Shown: piece after piece, positions 1 to 9,391 of the stretch
Layout: each line of letters starts with the position of its first letter
Numbering within the stretch: the first letter of the stretch is position 1
NCBI GenBank assembly: GCA_020434415.1
Contig: JAGRAW010000004.1
Location: 1-40,459, forward strand
Length of the DNA stretch: 40,459 bases
Direction of reading: 5' to 3'
From: Bdellovibrionales bacterium
GTDB lineage: Bacteria; Bdellovibrionota_C; UBA2361; SZUA-149
Notes under the pieces: model-generated
Told to the model about the DNA's origin: nothing
Databases searched by the model: none
The model's input: only the letters and a program-made list of their open reading frames with translations
Made by a program: the position numbers and the translations under genes

Positions 1-591
1 TTCAGCTTCAATCGGCGCCGGAAAGCAGTAGACGATCGAAGCAATTGCTGCTGCAGCTCCCGGAATCGGCAGGCCCTGAAACCCGCTACCGGCAGACTTG
101 CGCAATACCAACTCTCCCGTGCTGGTAATGTTGAAGCGGGCAAGCCGCGTGGCACCGCAGACGAGAAATACGAAAGCGATCAGCAAGCCGAATTCATCGG
201 CTACACGGTTGAATCCCCAGGAGTAAACAAGAATCGCCGGCGCAACACCAAACGCGACAACATCGCTGAGCGAGTCGAACTCGCGGCCGAATGCACTGGT
301 AGCATTCAACTTTCGCGCTACCCGGCCATCCAATCCATCGAGCAGAATTGCAAGCGCTATACACTTGCAGGCGTACACGAACTCCCCTCGCGTGGCGCTG
401 ATTGCAGCAAGAAAGCCGCAGAAAATTCCGACTACGGTAATGAAGCTAGGGATTAGGAACGTCTTTCCTTGCAGCCGGTCTCGCAACTTTGGCCCCTTCA
501 AAAGCACCGGACGGCGAGAATCCAACTCCTCGTCAAAAACTAGATCCTCCTCCAGAGAATCCTCCTCTTCGTAGTCAGCCATAGCCCTCAT
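1..591 (-). CDS. pssA: CDP-diacylglycerol--serine O-phosphatidyltransferase, 3' end cut off by window
   Basis: This integral membrane enzyme joins CDP-diacylglycerol and serine to make phosphatidylserine, the precursor of phosphatidylethanolamine. Reading the minus strand from ATG 591 gives an acidic, hydrophilic N-terminus followed by hydrophobic segments. The complete CDP-alcohol phosphatidyltransferase signature DG-x2-AR-x8-G-x3-D-x3-D is present, beginning DGRVAR and ending FDSLSD, so all catalytic acidic residues are seen. The frame stays open for 197 codons to the window edge, so the C-terminus is missing. ATG 582 is an alternative start nine bases downstream. It is divergent from rpoZ, with a roughly 290-base shared upstream region. 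Among CDP-alcohol transferases, PssA is the best match because of its SFITVVG-type first helix and FGVAPA segment. Confidence is high for the family and good for the substrate. Confidence 0.88.
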   Translation of the reverse strand, partial: MRAMADYEEEDSLEEDLVFDEELDSRRPVLLKGPKLRDRLQGKTFLIPSFITVVGIFCGFLAAISATRGEFVYACKCIALAILLDGLDGRVARKLNATSAFGREFDSLSDVVAFGVAPAILVYSWGFNRVADEFGLLIAFVFLVCGATRLARFNITSTGELVLRKSAGSGFQGLPIPGAAAAIASIVYCFPAPIEAE

Positions 592-734
592 CAGCAAATT
601 ATCTACTCGCCGGAGCAACCCGAAATTACCCAGCTATCCTTTACTTTTCACCACTTCTGTCGACGAACGGCAATGCCGAGCGTCACCTTACTAAGAATGA
701 ATAGGTCACCCTCCCCCTGTCAGAAAACGAGGAG

Positions 735-763
735 TTGAATTTTTTGACGAAGAACATTAAAAT
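735..763 (+). promoter_or_regulatory. candidate sigma-70 promoter for rpoZ-spoT
   Basis: The -35 box TTGAAT (735-740) and -10 box TAAAAT (758-763) are separated by exactly 17 bases, in an AT-rich stretch about 120 bases before rpoZ. They match the consensus at 4/6 and 5/6. No transcript data are available, so this is a sequence-only call. Confidence 0.4.
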
Positions 764-883
764 TTACGGCGCTTTACCTTTCCTACGTGGTTGCATGCTG
801 AACGCCAGCACCCAAGCGAGGCTTCGCTGAAGGTAACCTATTGTTTTTACTAGATTAATCCTCGTCTCACTGGAATAGTCCCC

Positions 884-1213
884 ATGGCCAGAATTACCGT
901 AGAAGACTGCTTAAATAGCGAATCGAATCGTTTTACGCTTGTCCGCCTTGCCGCGCGCCGAGCAAAGCAGCTTCTCTCCGGCTCCACCCCCGTAACTGAC
1001 ACCAAAGGCAACCGAGCCATCGTTTCCGCGCTCCGAGAGATTGCCGACGGAAAAGTGCGCTTTCGCGTAGCCGAACAGCTTCCTGAAGAATTCACCGATC
1101 CCCTGCTCGACGATTTCGATCTCGAAGCGCTCTCTTCATCGGCATCATCTGATTCTCAAGCGGAGGGCGGCGCACGTCCGGAGGGGGAAAGGGAAGCCGA
1201 GGCGCAGGTATAA
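884..1213 (+). CDS. rpoZ: DNA-directed RNA polymerase omega subunit
   Basis: Omega is the small RNA polymerase subunit that helps fold and retain beta-prime and, in proteobacteria, forms part of a ppGpp site. The protein begins MARITVEDCL, the usual omega N-terminus. It continues with the helix-rich core containing RFTLVRLAARRAKQL and NRAIVSALREIADGKV. At 109 residues it is longer than typical 70-90 residue omegas. The extra length is an acidic, low-complexity C-terminal tail after about residue 75. ATG 884 is the natural start, although its ribosome-binding site is weak. Position directly before spoT is the widespread rpoZ-spoT arrangement and links polymerase to the stringent response. A promoter candidate lies at 735-763. 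Confidence 0.95.
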   Translation: MARITVEDCLNSESNRFTLVRLAARRAKQLLSGSTPVTDTKGNRAIVSALREIADGKVRFRVAEQLPEEFTDPLLDDFDLEALSSSASSDSQAEGGARPEGEREAEAQV

Positions 1214-1426
1214 GGTCGACGGGGCGCACGCGGTGCGCCATTTCCATCTGCGCTTCGTCGAGAGCGTTGCGGCTGTGCTCGGCTGACTTGTGCTGGTCGG
1301 GCTAGCGGATTGCTGAAAAAGTCCGTCCATACCCTTTTTCAGGTCGTGTCGCGAGATTCCGTCTTGGGTATCTGTTCGATCGGCTGCCGGTCATGACGGC
1401 CGGGGCAACTGACACGTGGGTCTTGA

Positions 1427-3604
1427 TTGCAGCTTCAAGAAATCATCGCTGAAGTACACGAGTACGCTCCGGACGCGGACACCGAACTCATCCGTAAAGC
1501 GCACGCCTTTGCGATGCGCCACCACCAGGGACAGACGAGGTCCTCCGGTGAGCCATATATTACCCACGTCCAGGACGTGGCCTACCTCGCAGCAAAGCTG
1601 AGACTCGACATTGCATCGATTGCGACCGCGTTACTACACGACACGGTCGAAGATACCAGCGCGACGCTAGAAGAGATTCAAAGTGAGTTCGGCAAGGAAA
1701 TCGCCGAACTCGTCGACGGCGTCACGAAACTCAGTCAAGTCAAGTTCAGCTCGCGCGCCGAAGCTCAAGCGGAGAACTTCCGCAAAATGCTGCTCGCGAT
1801 GGCGAAGGATCTCCGGGTGCTTCTGATCAAACTCTGCGATCGGGTGCACAATATGCAGACGCTCGAATTCCTACCGGATTCTCGGCGGAGCCGCATCGCC
1901 CAGGAGACGCTCGATATCTACGCCCCCCTGGCCCACCGCCTCGGCATTTACTGGATGAAATCCGAGCTGGAAGACCTCAGCCTACAGTTTCTCAAGCCCA
2001 GCGCGTACCAGAATATCAAGACGCACGTCGCGGCATCCCGCAAAGAACGGGAATACTATATTTCCGAAGTCACGAGCCTGATAACGAAAGAGCTCGAGCA
2101 AAACGGCATCAAAGGAGACGTCTCCGGGAGACCAAAACATTTCTTCTCCATCTATCAAAAGATGGAGCGCCAGAACATCAACTTCGATGAGGTATACGAC
2201 CTCATCGCGTTTCGTATCATCGTCGATTCGATGATGGATTGTTACGGCGCGCTCGGCGTCATTCATGCAGCGTGGAAGCCGATTCCCGGTCGCTTCAAAG
2301 ACTATATCGCGATGCCGAAACCGAACAACTATCAGTCGCTCCACACCACGGTCATCGGGCCGAAGGGACATCGCGTCGAGATTCAGATTCGGACGAAGGA
2401 AATGCACGAGATCGCCGAGCGCGGGATCGCCGCGCACTGGGTCTACAAGGAAAAGAAAGACGGCGCGAAGTCCGAACGTGAAGTTGCGCAGCTTACCTGG
2501 CTGAAGGACTTGATTGAGTCGGAAAAAGCGCTAAGCGACCCAATTGAATTCATGTCGAGCGTCAAAGACGACTTGTTCCCCCAGGAGGTGTTCGTCTTCT
2601 CTCCGCGGGGCGACGTCATTTCCCTCCCGCGAGGGTCGACGCCACTGGATTTCGCATATCACATTCACTCTGAAATCGGACACCACTGCACCGGTGCCCG
2701 AGTCAACGGCAAACAGGTCCCTCTCGCCTACCGACTCAAGAACGGCGATACGATTGAAATCGTCACCTCGGAAGCCCAGTCTCCGAGCAAAGACTGGCTA
2801 AAGACCGTCATCACGACGAAAGCCAAGCAACGCATTCGAAGCTACCTCAAGCTGGAAGAGCGCAATCGCTCGATCTCGGTTGGTCGCGAACTGCTGAGCA
2901 AGGACCTGCGCAAGGTCAAACTCAGCTTGAACAAGGTCGTGAAAGACGGCTCGCTGCAAAAGATTGCGGAAGACATGGGATTCAAGGAGATCGATCTGAT
3001 CCTGGCCGAAATCGGCTACGGCAAGCTCTCCACGCGTGGTGTTGTCGGACGCCTGCTCCCGGATGTCTCGGACCTTGAATCCAAACTCGAGCGTGAGGAT
3101 TCAGCACTCCAAAAAATATTTCAGCGTGCTGCTCGCGCCTTCAGTGACCGCGCCGGGGTCAAGGTCAACGGTCTTGATGATGTGGTGTTTCGTTTCGCGA
3201 AGTGCTGCGAGCCGCTTCCTGGGGATGAAATCGTCGGCTATGTCACTCGAGGCCGCGGCGTTGTCGTCCATACCAGAGGCTGCGCGCAAACGCTGAGCTT
3301 CGACCCGAGACGCCTCATCCCGGTTTCTTGGGACACCAACGTAAAAACCCAGCGCACGGTTCACCTCAAAATCCACTGCATGGATCATGTGGGTCTGCTC
3401 GCGTCCCTCACCCAATCGATTTCCACCGCAGGCGCAAATATCGTCAGCGCCCAAGTTGGCGCGACACCGAACGGCAAGGCGATCTGCAGTTTCGAACTCA
3501 ACGTCGAGTCCGTAACTCAGCTCGACCGCATCACGCGTAACTTGGAAAAAGTGGATGGCGTAATCCGGGTCGAGCGTTACAAGTCCGACAAGGAACTCCG
3601 CTAG
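1427..3604 (+). CDS. spoT: Bifunctional (p)ppGpp synthetase/hydrolase (Rel/SpoT family)
   Basis: This protein makes and degrades the alarmone (p)ppGpp in the stringent response. It is a full-length 725-residue long-RSH protein. The N-terminal HD hydrolase domain keeps HD (71-72) and EDT (75-77), so hydrolase activity is expected. The synthetase domain carries RFKD (289-292), the RxKD variant of bifunctional enzymes rather than the ExDD variant of synthetase-only RelA, and EIQIRT (318-323). A TGS domain follows at about 390-450 and a C-terminal ACT domain at about 650-720. The start is TTG 1427: a stop lies in frame one codon upstream, and MQLQEIIAEV aligns with the usual SpoT N-terminus. The ribosome-binding site is weak. 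It follows rpoZ after 213 bases and is probably co-transcribed. Confidence 0.95.
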   Translation: MQLQEIIAEVHEYAPDADTELIRKAHAFAMRHHQGQTRSSGEPYITHVQDVAYLAAKLRLDIASIATALLHDTVEDTSATLEEIQSEFGKEIAELVDGVTKLSQVKFSSRAEAQAENFRKMLLAMAKDLRVLLIKLCDRVHNMQTLEFLPDSRRSRIAQETLDIYAPLAHRLGIYWMKSELEDLSLQFLKPSAYQNIKTHVAASRKEREYYISEVTSLITKELEQNGIKGDVSGRPKHFFSIYQKMERQNINFDEVYDLIAFRIIVDSMMDCYGALGVIHAAWKPIPGRFKDYIAMPKPNNYQSLHTTVIGPKGHRVEIQIRTKEMHEIAERGIAAHWVYKEKKDGAKSEREVAQLTWLKDLIESEKALSDPIEFMSSVKDDLFPQEVFVFSPRGDVISLPRGSTPLDFAYHIHSEIGHHCTGARVNGKQVPLAYRLKNGDTIEIVTSEAQSPSKDWLKTVITTKAKQRIRSYLKLEERNRSISVGRELLSKDLRKVKLSLNKVVKDGSLQKIAEDMGFKEIDLILAEIGYGKLSTRGVVGRLLPDVSDLESKLEREDSALQKIFQRAARAFSDRAGVKVNGLDDVVFRFAKCCEPLPGDEIVGYVTRGRGVVVHTRGCAQTLSFDPRRLIPVSWDTNVKTQRTVHLKIHCMDHVGLLASLTQSISTAGANIVSAQVGATPNGKAICSFELNVESVTQLDRITRNLEKVDGVIRVERYKSDKELR

Positions 3605-3688
3605 CCAGAGGCCTTGCTGAACAGCCGAGCGCGGATTCGGATATTTGCTACCACCAACCTACCGCCAGCATTCCGCGCCCTATCTCTT

Positions 3689-4984
3689 CTACCCTTCGAC
3701 AATTCTGCTCTCCCGTAAAAACGGAAGTAGCACAGTCATCACACGATCGGTCGCACCGACGTTGGCGAGCCATACGCGTCTGGCTGCGGCTCCGGCTCGC
3801 GCTCGCAAGTGGCTGTCGCGACAAAAACTGCAAAGTACTTCAGTCAAGGTTGCAGCATCCGTAACCTCGCTAAAAGCTCCCTCGCGCCGTAGCATCTGAA
3901 CGGCGTCACGTACCGTCGACATATACGGGCCGGCGACGACAGGTACTCCGTATGCTGCCGGCTCAAGCGGATTATGCCCTCCAATATCGACGAGCGATGC
4001 TCCAATGAAGGCGACCGACGCCAACCCGTAAGCGCGCCGTAGCTCTCCCAAGGTATCAAGCAGCACCACTGACCGCGACTCTGTCGCGGCTCCGCTGCTT
4101 CGTCTATGGAACTGAAAGCCGAACGACTGCAGCAACTCGGCCGCTGCGTCAAACCGCTCGGGGTGCCGCGGTGCGAACACGAGCTGTAGATCCGGAACGA
4201 CATCCAACGCCGCACGATACGCCTCCAACACCTGCACATCTTCCCCCGGCCGAACACTCCCTGCCACGAAGCAAGGCGCTTCGCGGCGGAGACCGAGCTC
4301 AGCAGCGTAGCGCATAAGCTCATCCTCGGTCGGCTCCGTCTGTTGCTGATCGTATTTGGTCGACCCTGTCACCGCTATTCGTCCGGCATCGACACCCAGC
4401 GAAGCGAACCGCTCTGCGTCAATTGTCGATTGCACCAGCACTCGGTCGAACGCTTGCAGCGCCGGTGCGAGCAGTGGCTTCAGTCTTCGATAGTTTCGAA
4501 TGCTATAGTCGGATATCCGACCATTGATAAGAACGGCCGGAATTCTCCGTCGACGAAGAGCAAAAAGGAAGTTTGGCCAAAGCTCGGTTTCTGAAACGAT
4601 TACCAGGCGCGGGCGCATTCGTTCAAAAACAAGATCCCAATACTTGGGATGATCGAAAGGAAACAACAGGGCGGTCCCCTGCTCCCCTACCAGCTCGACC
4701 GCTTTTGCACGACCGGTCTTCGAAGTTGCGGTGACCAGCAACTGCTGTTCACCGCACTCCGTCGCCACACGGCGAATGACCGGACCGAGTGCGGTGATCT
4801 CTCCCATCGAGGCGCCATGGAGCCACACCGGGTGCAAAGGCAGTGTTGCTGCCCAACCCTCCTTGAGAGTGCGTTCGGCAAAAGCCTCTCTCCATGCGGG
4901 ATTGATCGCACTTCGCACGGCCAGCAGTGGAAGCGCGACGCGAGCAGCACCGGCCGTAATTAGCGAAGCATACCCGTGGCCCAC
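3689..4984 (-). CDS. waaA: 3-deoxy-D-manno-octulosonic acid (Kdo) transferase
   Basis: WaaA (KdtA) transfers Kdo from CMP-Kdo to the lipid A precursor at the cytoplasmic face of the inner membrane. The 431-residue length is normal for the family. An N-terminal hydrophobic segment (about 8-25) is followed by the GT-B N-domain with HGASMGE, whose Glu62 aligns with the catalytic base region. Next comes the conserved SETELWPNF block with downstream INGRISD, then a C-terminal domain with FVAGSVRPGE, FAPRHPERFD and GHNPLEPAAYG, as in known Kdo transferases. The start is GTG 4984, five bases after the msbA stop, so translation is probably coupled. It is the last gene of the oxidoreductase-lpxB-msbA-waaA block and converges with spoT. 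The number of Kdo residues added cannot be read from the sequence. Confidence 0.93.
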   Translation of the reverse strand: MGHGYASLITAGAARVALPLLAVRSAINPAWREAFAERTLKEGWAATLPLHPVWLHGASMGEITALGPVIRRVATECGEQQLLVTATSKTGRAKAVELVGEQGTALLFPFDHPKYWDLVFERMRPRLVIVSETELWPNFLFALRRRRIPAVLINGRISDYSIRNYRRLKPLLAPALQAFDRVLVQSTIDAERFASLGVDAGRIAVTGSTKYDQQQTEPTEDELMRYAAELGLRREAPCFVAGSVRPGEDVQVLEAYRAALDVVPDLQLVFAPRHPERFDAAAELLQSFGFQFHRRSSGAATESRSVVLLDTLGELRRAYGLASVAFIGASLVDIGGHNPLEPAAYGVPVVAGPYMSTVRDAVQMLRREGAFSEVTDAATLTEVLCSFCRDSHLRARAGAAARRVWLANVGATDRVMTVLLPFLRESRIVEG

Positions 4985-4989
4985 GCCGC

Positions 4990-6792
4990 TTACGCCAACG
5001 CAAGGCGCGACGTCTCGGCCGCGCGTTCGTCCTGTTCTCGGAACTGCAGTCGATACAGCTTCGCGTATTCGCCGCCTCGCTGCAGCAGCTCGTCATGGCT
5101 ACCGAGCTCGATGATTCGGCCCGCTGAAAAGACTGCAATACGATTTGCTTCCCGAATAGTTGCCAGACGATGGGCAATCACGAGGACGGTGCGCCCTTGC
5201 ATCAAGTGATCGATCGCTTCCTGCACCAACCCCTCGGATTCACTGTCAAGGCTCGCCGTTGCTTCATCAAGGATGAGGACCGGAGCGTCCTTGAGTAGCG
5301 CCCGCGCAATCGCGATTCGCGCGCGTTGGCCGCCGGAAAGTTTCAATCCCTGTTCTCCAATCACCGTTTGGTAGCCATCCGGCAACGCTGAGATGAAGGT
5401 GTGAGCGTTCGCTGCCTTCGCCGCTTCGATGATCTCTTCGGTCGAGGCCTCCAATCTCCCGTAGGCGATATTGTGGTGAATTGTGTCGTTAAACAGGAAC
5501 GTATGCTGACTTACAATCGCGACCGAGCGGCGAAGCGATGCGAGCGTCACCTCGCGGATATCAGTACCGCCGATGGTGATTCGGCCCGCGTTGGGGTCGT
5601 AGAATCGAGGCAGCAAATTGACGAACGTGGATTTACCCGACCCGGAAGCACCGACCAGAGCGACGGTCTCCCCGGGTTGTATTTGAAGCGACACATCACG
5701 AAGCACAAGCTGCGGCTCGCCTTCGATGCTGTTCTCGTAGGCAAAGCTCACCGAAGCGAAATCGATGGCAGCACCATGCGCATCCACTTCGATCGCGCCG
5801 GGAGCGTCAGCGATATCCGCCTTGGTATCCAGTATCTCGAAGATTCGTTCAGCCGCGGCAACGCCGGTCATGACCAAGTTGTTGACTCGGCTCATCTTCT
5901 TCAGCGGCTCGTATAACAGGAACATGGCGGACACGAAGGCGATGAAATCTCCCTGGGTCCGCACACCGCTGATGACACTGAATCCCCCATAGAAAATCAC
6001 TGCGGCAATCGCCAAGCTTGCTACGATTTCGTTCGTCGGACTGGCGAGAGCGCCATACTTCTCGGCCCGTAGGAGCGTATCGGTGAACAGTTGGTTCTCC
6101 GCGCGGAACCGTTCGTTTTCGTAGCCCTCACGACCGAAAGCTTGCACTACCTTGTGACCCACGATCGTCTCCTGGAGTAATCCAGTTAACCCGCCGAATT
6201 GATCTTGGCCCCGTCGACTGAGGCGCCGAACTTTCTTTCCGAAACGAATCATCGGGTAAAGACCCAAGGGAAAGCCGACAAAAGCAATCAATGCCAGCAA
6301 AGGGTCAAGGTAGAATGCAACTATCAGCAGCGCGATTACCCGCACCGTATCTCGCAGGATGCTTGCGGTCGCATCTGTGAGGGCCGAGCGCACCAAGAGA
6401 GTGTCGTTCGTGACCCGAGAGATGAGCGCACCGGTACTATGAAGATGGTAGAAGGCCGGAGAGAGCGTCAGCAGCTTTTCGCTTATCTCGTTTCGCAAGT
6501 CCTTGATGATGCCGAGCCCAACCGCGGCGGCAAGGTAGCGCTGGAAGAATCCGAAAAAACTTCTGATGACGGCAAATGCCATGATGATGCCGACAAGGTA
6601 GAGCAGCATCGTTTCGTTCTGGGATCCGAAAACATCGTCGAGCACTCGCTTTAGAAGGTAAGGTACGGCGCCGTCGGTTGCGCCATACATCACCATCGCC
6701 CCGAGCGCGAGAAAGAACGTCTTACGATACGGCGTAAGATAGGAAAGAAGCCGACGGTAGACATCTTGGGGACGTGTAGTGGGAGTGCTCAT
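4990..6792 (-). CDS. msbA: Lipid A export ABC transporter permease/ATPase MsbA
   Basis: This half-transporter flips lipid A-core from the inner to the outer leaflet of the inner membrane and works as a homodimer. Residues 20-310 hold the six-helix type IV ABC exporter membrane domain. The nucleotide-binding domain has Walker A GASGSGKST (381-389), signature LSGGQRARIAIARAL near 490, Walker B VLILDEATASLD and the switch histidine in VIAHRLATI. Length (600) is normal. ATG 6792 overlaps the lpxB stop in an ATGA, so the genes are translationally coupled. Its position between lpxB and waaA makes lipid A the likely substrate rather than drugs or peptides. All ATPase motifs are intact. Confidence 0.94.
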   Translation of the reverse strand: MSTPTTRPQDVYRRLLSYLTPYRKTFFLALGAMVMYGATDGAVPYLLKRVLDDVFGSQNETMLLYLVGIIMAFAVIRSFFGFFQRYLAAAVGLGIIKDLRNEISEKLLTLSPAFYHLHSTGALISRVTNDTLLVRSALTDATASILRDTVRVIALLIVAFYLDPLLALIAFVGFPLGLYPMIRFGKKVRRLSRRGQDQFGGLTGLLQETIVGHKVVQAFGREGYENERFRAENQLFTDTLLRAEKYGALASPTNEIVASLAIAAVIFYGGFSVISGVRTQGDFIAFVSAMFLLYEPLKKMSRVNNLVMTGVAAAERIFEILDTKADIADAPGAIEVDAHGAAIDFASVSFAYENSIEGEPQLVLRDVSLQIQPGETVALVGASGSGKSTFVNLLPRFYDPNAGRITIGGTDIREVTLASLRRSVAIVSQHTFLFNDTIHHNIAYGRLEASTEEIIEAAKAANAHTFISALPDGYQTVIGEQGLKLSGGQRARIAIARALLKDAPVLILDEATASLDSESEGLVQEAIDHLMQGRTVLVIAHRLATIREANRIAVFSAGRIIELGSHDELLQRGGEYAKLYRLQFREQDERAAETSRLALA

Positions 6793-8033
6793 CGGCGTCG
6801 CCCCTTGCCAGCATCATAGACATTGAGTATCGCGAGTGCAGCTCGCTCTGCTGCCGTTCGTCCGGGCTCGAGTCCCAGGCTCAGGCGTTTTTTAACAAGG
6901 GCCAAGTCGCTACGCAAAGCTTCGCTGCGCTGCGGGTCGCCGAGAAATCGTTCCAGCTCTTGCGCGATGCGCGCGGGGCAGACGTCGTCTTGCAGTAACT
7001 CTTCGACCAGTTTCTTGCCGGCGACCAGGTTAGCCATCGCGACATGGCGCACGCCCGTAATCAGACGTCGTGCGATTGCATAGGTGAGTCCGGAAAGACG
7101 ATACACGACAACAAACGGAATCTGCGCGAGAGCCGCCTCGACCGTAGCCGTTCCCGACGCCACGACGGCCGCATCCGCTGCGCGCAGCAGCTCCGGTGCA
7201 CGGCCCTTGACGAGGCGAACCCACGGACGATCCCCCACGACCGCCTCAAACCAATCCATCTGAAGCGTCGCTGCCACGGGCAGCACTACCTGCAGTCCAG
7301 GGCGTGCCCGCCGGATTTGCTCCACCGCGCCGAGCATGGGCTCGAGCAAACGCTCAACTTCGCTCCTTCTACTACCGGGAAGTAACGCCACAGTGGGAAG
7401 GTCGGGGCGTAGTCCCAGCTCGGTCAGCACCTTGGCTCGATCCACTCGCAGTTCCTTACGATCCAAAAACGGGTGACCGATATATTCTGCTTGCACGTTC
7501 CGCTGCTGGTAGAAGGATTCCTCGAACGGGAAAATGGGCAGTACCTTGCGGACGTAGCGCTTAATCGTCTTTACCCGTCCCTGCCGCCACGCCCAGAGTT
7601 GCGGGCTGATGAAGTAGACGACCGGTATCTTGCGTTTCCCCAATGCTCGCGCCAAGAGCAAATTGAAGTCAGGGAAATCTACCAACACGGCAATATCAGG
7701 CTTCCGGGCATCGACGGCGGCGAGCAGCGTGCGGTAGGCTCCATAGATTGTGCGCAGGCTACCAACGACTTCAGTGAGCCCCATTACCGAGGCCGACTGC
7801 TCGGAGTCGACGACAAGCTCCATGCCGGCAGCACGAAGTGCACTGCCGCCCATACCGAAGACTTTGGTCTGACCTCGCATCTTCAGCAGCGCCTCCAGCA
7901 GTCGAGCGGCATGCTCATCGCCGGAGGCTTCTCCGGCCACGATCAGCAGTGTAGGAGCGGATTCCGCTCCGGCCGCAGCGTCCGGGACCGGTCCTGACTG
8001 CAATTCGCGCATGGCCCTAGTATCCTGCTTCAT
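6789..8033 (-). CDS. lpxB: Lipid-A-disaccharide synthase
   Basis: LpxB condenses UDP-2,3-diacylglucosamine with lipid X to form the lipid A disaccharide. It is a membrane-associated GT-B enzyme. The first strand and loop, LLIVAGEASGDEHAA, are diagnostic. Also seen are VYFISPQLWAWRQGR, the LLPGSRRSEVERLL block of the UDP-sugar site, and the GTATVEAAL motif. The start is uncertain. A TTG at 8048 is possible, ATG 8033 is used here, and ATG 8012 (AGGAT upstream) would give a length nearer to typical LpxB. The 4-base overlap with msbA and same-strand waaA define a lipid A operon. It follows the Gfo/Idh/MocA gene after a gap of about 125 bases. Confidence 0.94.
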   Translation of the reverse strand: MKQDTRAMRELQSGPVPDAAAGAESAPTLLIVAGEASGDEHAARLLEALLKMRGQTKVFGMGGSALRAAGMELVVDSEQSASVMGLTEVVGSLRTIYGAYRTLLAAVDARKPDIAVLVDFPDFNLLLARALGKRKIPVVYFISPQLWAWRQGRVKTIKRYVRKVLPIFPFEESFYQQRNVQAEYIGHPFLDRKELRVDRAKVLTELGLRPDLPTVALLPGSRRSEVERLLEPMLGAVEQIRRARPGLQVVLPVAATLQMDWFEAVVGDRPWVRLVKGRAPELLRAADAAVVASGTATVEAALAQIPFVVVYRLSGLTYAIARRLITGVRHVAMANLVAGKKLVEELLQDDVCPARIAQELERFLGDPQRSEALRSDLALVKKRLSLGLEPGRTAAERAALAILNVYDAGKGRRR

Positions 8034-8158
8034 CAATTCGCTGAACAAGTGCAGGACACTTTTCGCCGTTGGAGGCTGCGGAAAACGTAGACGTGTTGCT
8101 AGCGGGGCGCAAAACTGACCTCCAAGGCAATCATCGAATTAATAAACCGTCCCACTAG

Positions 8159-9145
8159 CTACCCCGCGTTTCCGACCCGCGCCATTTCGCGCCGCTCGCC
8201 CATCAACGCCATGCTCTCGCGAAACGCACTGCGAATTCGGTCGGCGAGCTCGAGCGCTCTCAACCCATCCTGCCCCGTGACTACCGGCTCTGTGCGCGTG
8301 CGGACGCATTCGATGAACGAAGTAATTTCATCGTTCAGCGCGTCTCGCTCTTCGACCTTCTGCTCGACGACATCGATGCCGGGCATGCCGGCCAACCCCG
8401 GCTTTCCGCTTTTCGTATACATTTTCAGTTTCTTCTTTTCGTAGTCGAGCGAGATATACACTTCCGGCTGAAAGATCCTGATAGTGCGCTCCGATTTGAA
8501 CGCTGCCCGACTGGCAGAAACGTTAGCGACGGCGCCGCCCTCGAACGTTAGACGGGCATTGGCAACATCGACAGATTCAGTCAGCACGGGGACCCCGACT
8601 GCTTCAACCTTCTCGAGCGGCCGTCCGACAAGGTGGGAAACGATGTCGATATCGTGAATCATCAAATCAAGCACCACATCGACATCGATACCACGACCTG
8701 AGAAAGGCGATATCCGCCGGACCTCGAAGAACCATGGTCGCGTAAGGAGCTTCTTCATCTCTCGAAACGCAGGATTGAAACGCTCGAGATGCCCGACCTG
8801 TAAGATACGACCGTGCTCTTCCGCGACAGCGAGCAGTTTTCTCGCTTCCTCTACGGTCGCGCACATCGGCTTCTCGACCAGGACATCGATCCCTCGCTCA
8901 AGAAGCCAGGCAGCAATTTCGAAGTGCCTTCGGGTATCCGCCACAACACTAGCGCACTGGACGCCGAGGCTCGGCAAATCCCGGTAATCGGTCAATGACT
9001 CCGCCTTGAGCTTTCGTCCAAGCTTCCTCGATCGCTCCGCATCGACGTCCACCACCGCGACGAGCTCGGCCTCTTTTGCTCTGGAGTACTTCTCGGCATG
9101 AAAGGTCCCGAGATAGCCCACTCCCACGACTGCTGCTTTTATCAC
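8159..9145 (-). CDS. Gfo/Idh/MocA family NAD(P)-dependent oxidoreductase, probably lipid A-sugar related
   Basis: This is a two-domain sugar dehydrogenase of 328 residues. The N-terminal Rossmann fold has the dinucleotide loop GVGYLG (about 8-13), and the EKP motif that shapes the active site is present (VEKPMC). The C-terminal domain is the alpha/beta substrate domain. The GTG start at 9145 has a GGAG eight bases upstream. It is the first gene of a leftward block with lpxB, msbA and waaA. In other bacteria a GnnA-type member oxidises the 3-OH of UDP-GlcNAc before GnnB transaminates it, giving 3-amino lipid A. No GnnB-like aminotransferase is visible here, so the substrate remains inferred from context only. 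Confidence 0.8.
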   Translation of the reverse strand: MIKAAVVGVGYLGTFHAEKYSRAKEAELVAVVDVDAERSRKLGRKLKAESLTDYRDLPSLGVQCASVVADTRRHFEIAAWLLERGIDVLVEKPMCATVEEARKLLAVAEEHGRILQVGHLERFNPAFREMKKLLTRPWFFEVRRISPFSGRGIDVDVVLDLMIHDIDIVSHLVGRPLEKVEAVGVPVLTESVDVANARLTFEGGAVANVSASRAAFKSERTIRIFQPEVYISLDYEKKKLKMYTKSGKPGLAGMPGIDVVEQKVEERDALNDEITSFIECVRTRTEPVVTGQDGLRALELADRIRSAFRESMALMGERREMARVGNAG

Positions 9146-9317
9146 TGATAGCTCTCCAAAAGTGTCCGGAATCTACCATGAAAATTCACGAAATTCGAAT
9201 CCTTACCAGCACCCCGGCGAAAAGCGAAGATGAGAACGCGCTAATCCGTCAAACAAACCTGTCATGGACTTCACCGAGCAACTGTATTAAGTAGAAAGGC
9301 CTACTAAGTATTTGGTC

Positions 9318-9345
9318 TTCCTGGATGTTTTTGGGTGTCCAGGAA
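9318..9345. other. inverted repeat upstream of the AsmA-like gene
   Basis: TTCCTGGA (9318-9325) and TCCAGGAA (9338-9345) form a perfect 8-bp stem around a 12-base T/G-rich loop. It lies 46 bases before ATG 9392 in the divergent region between the oxidoreductase and the AsmA-like gene. It could be an mRNA leader hairpin or an operator. The rest of 9146-9391 shows no gene I can support. Confidence 0.4.
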
Positions 9346-9391
9346 AGCGGCTCCTTACCCACCCTCACCTGACGCGGAATTAGGAATTGCT

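Noticed and set aside
5401-6654. Open frames opposite msbA (171 and 151 codons)
   Set aside because: They are antisense to well-conserved msbA codons and have no independent protein-like features.
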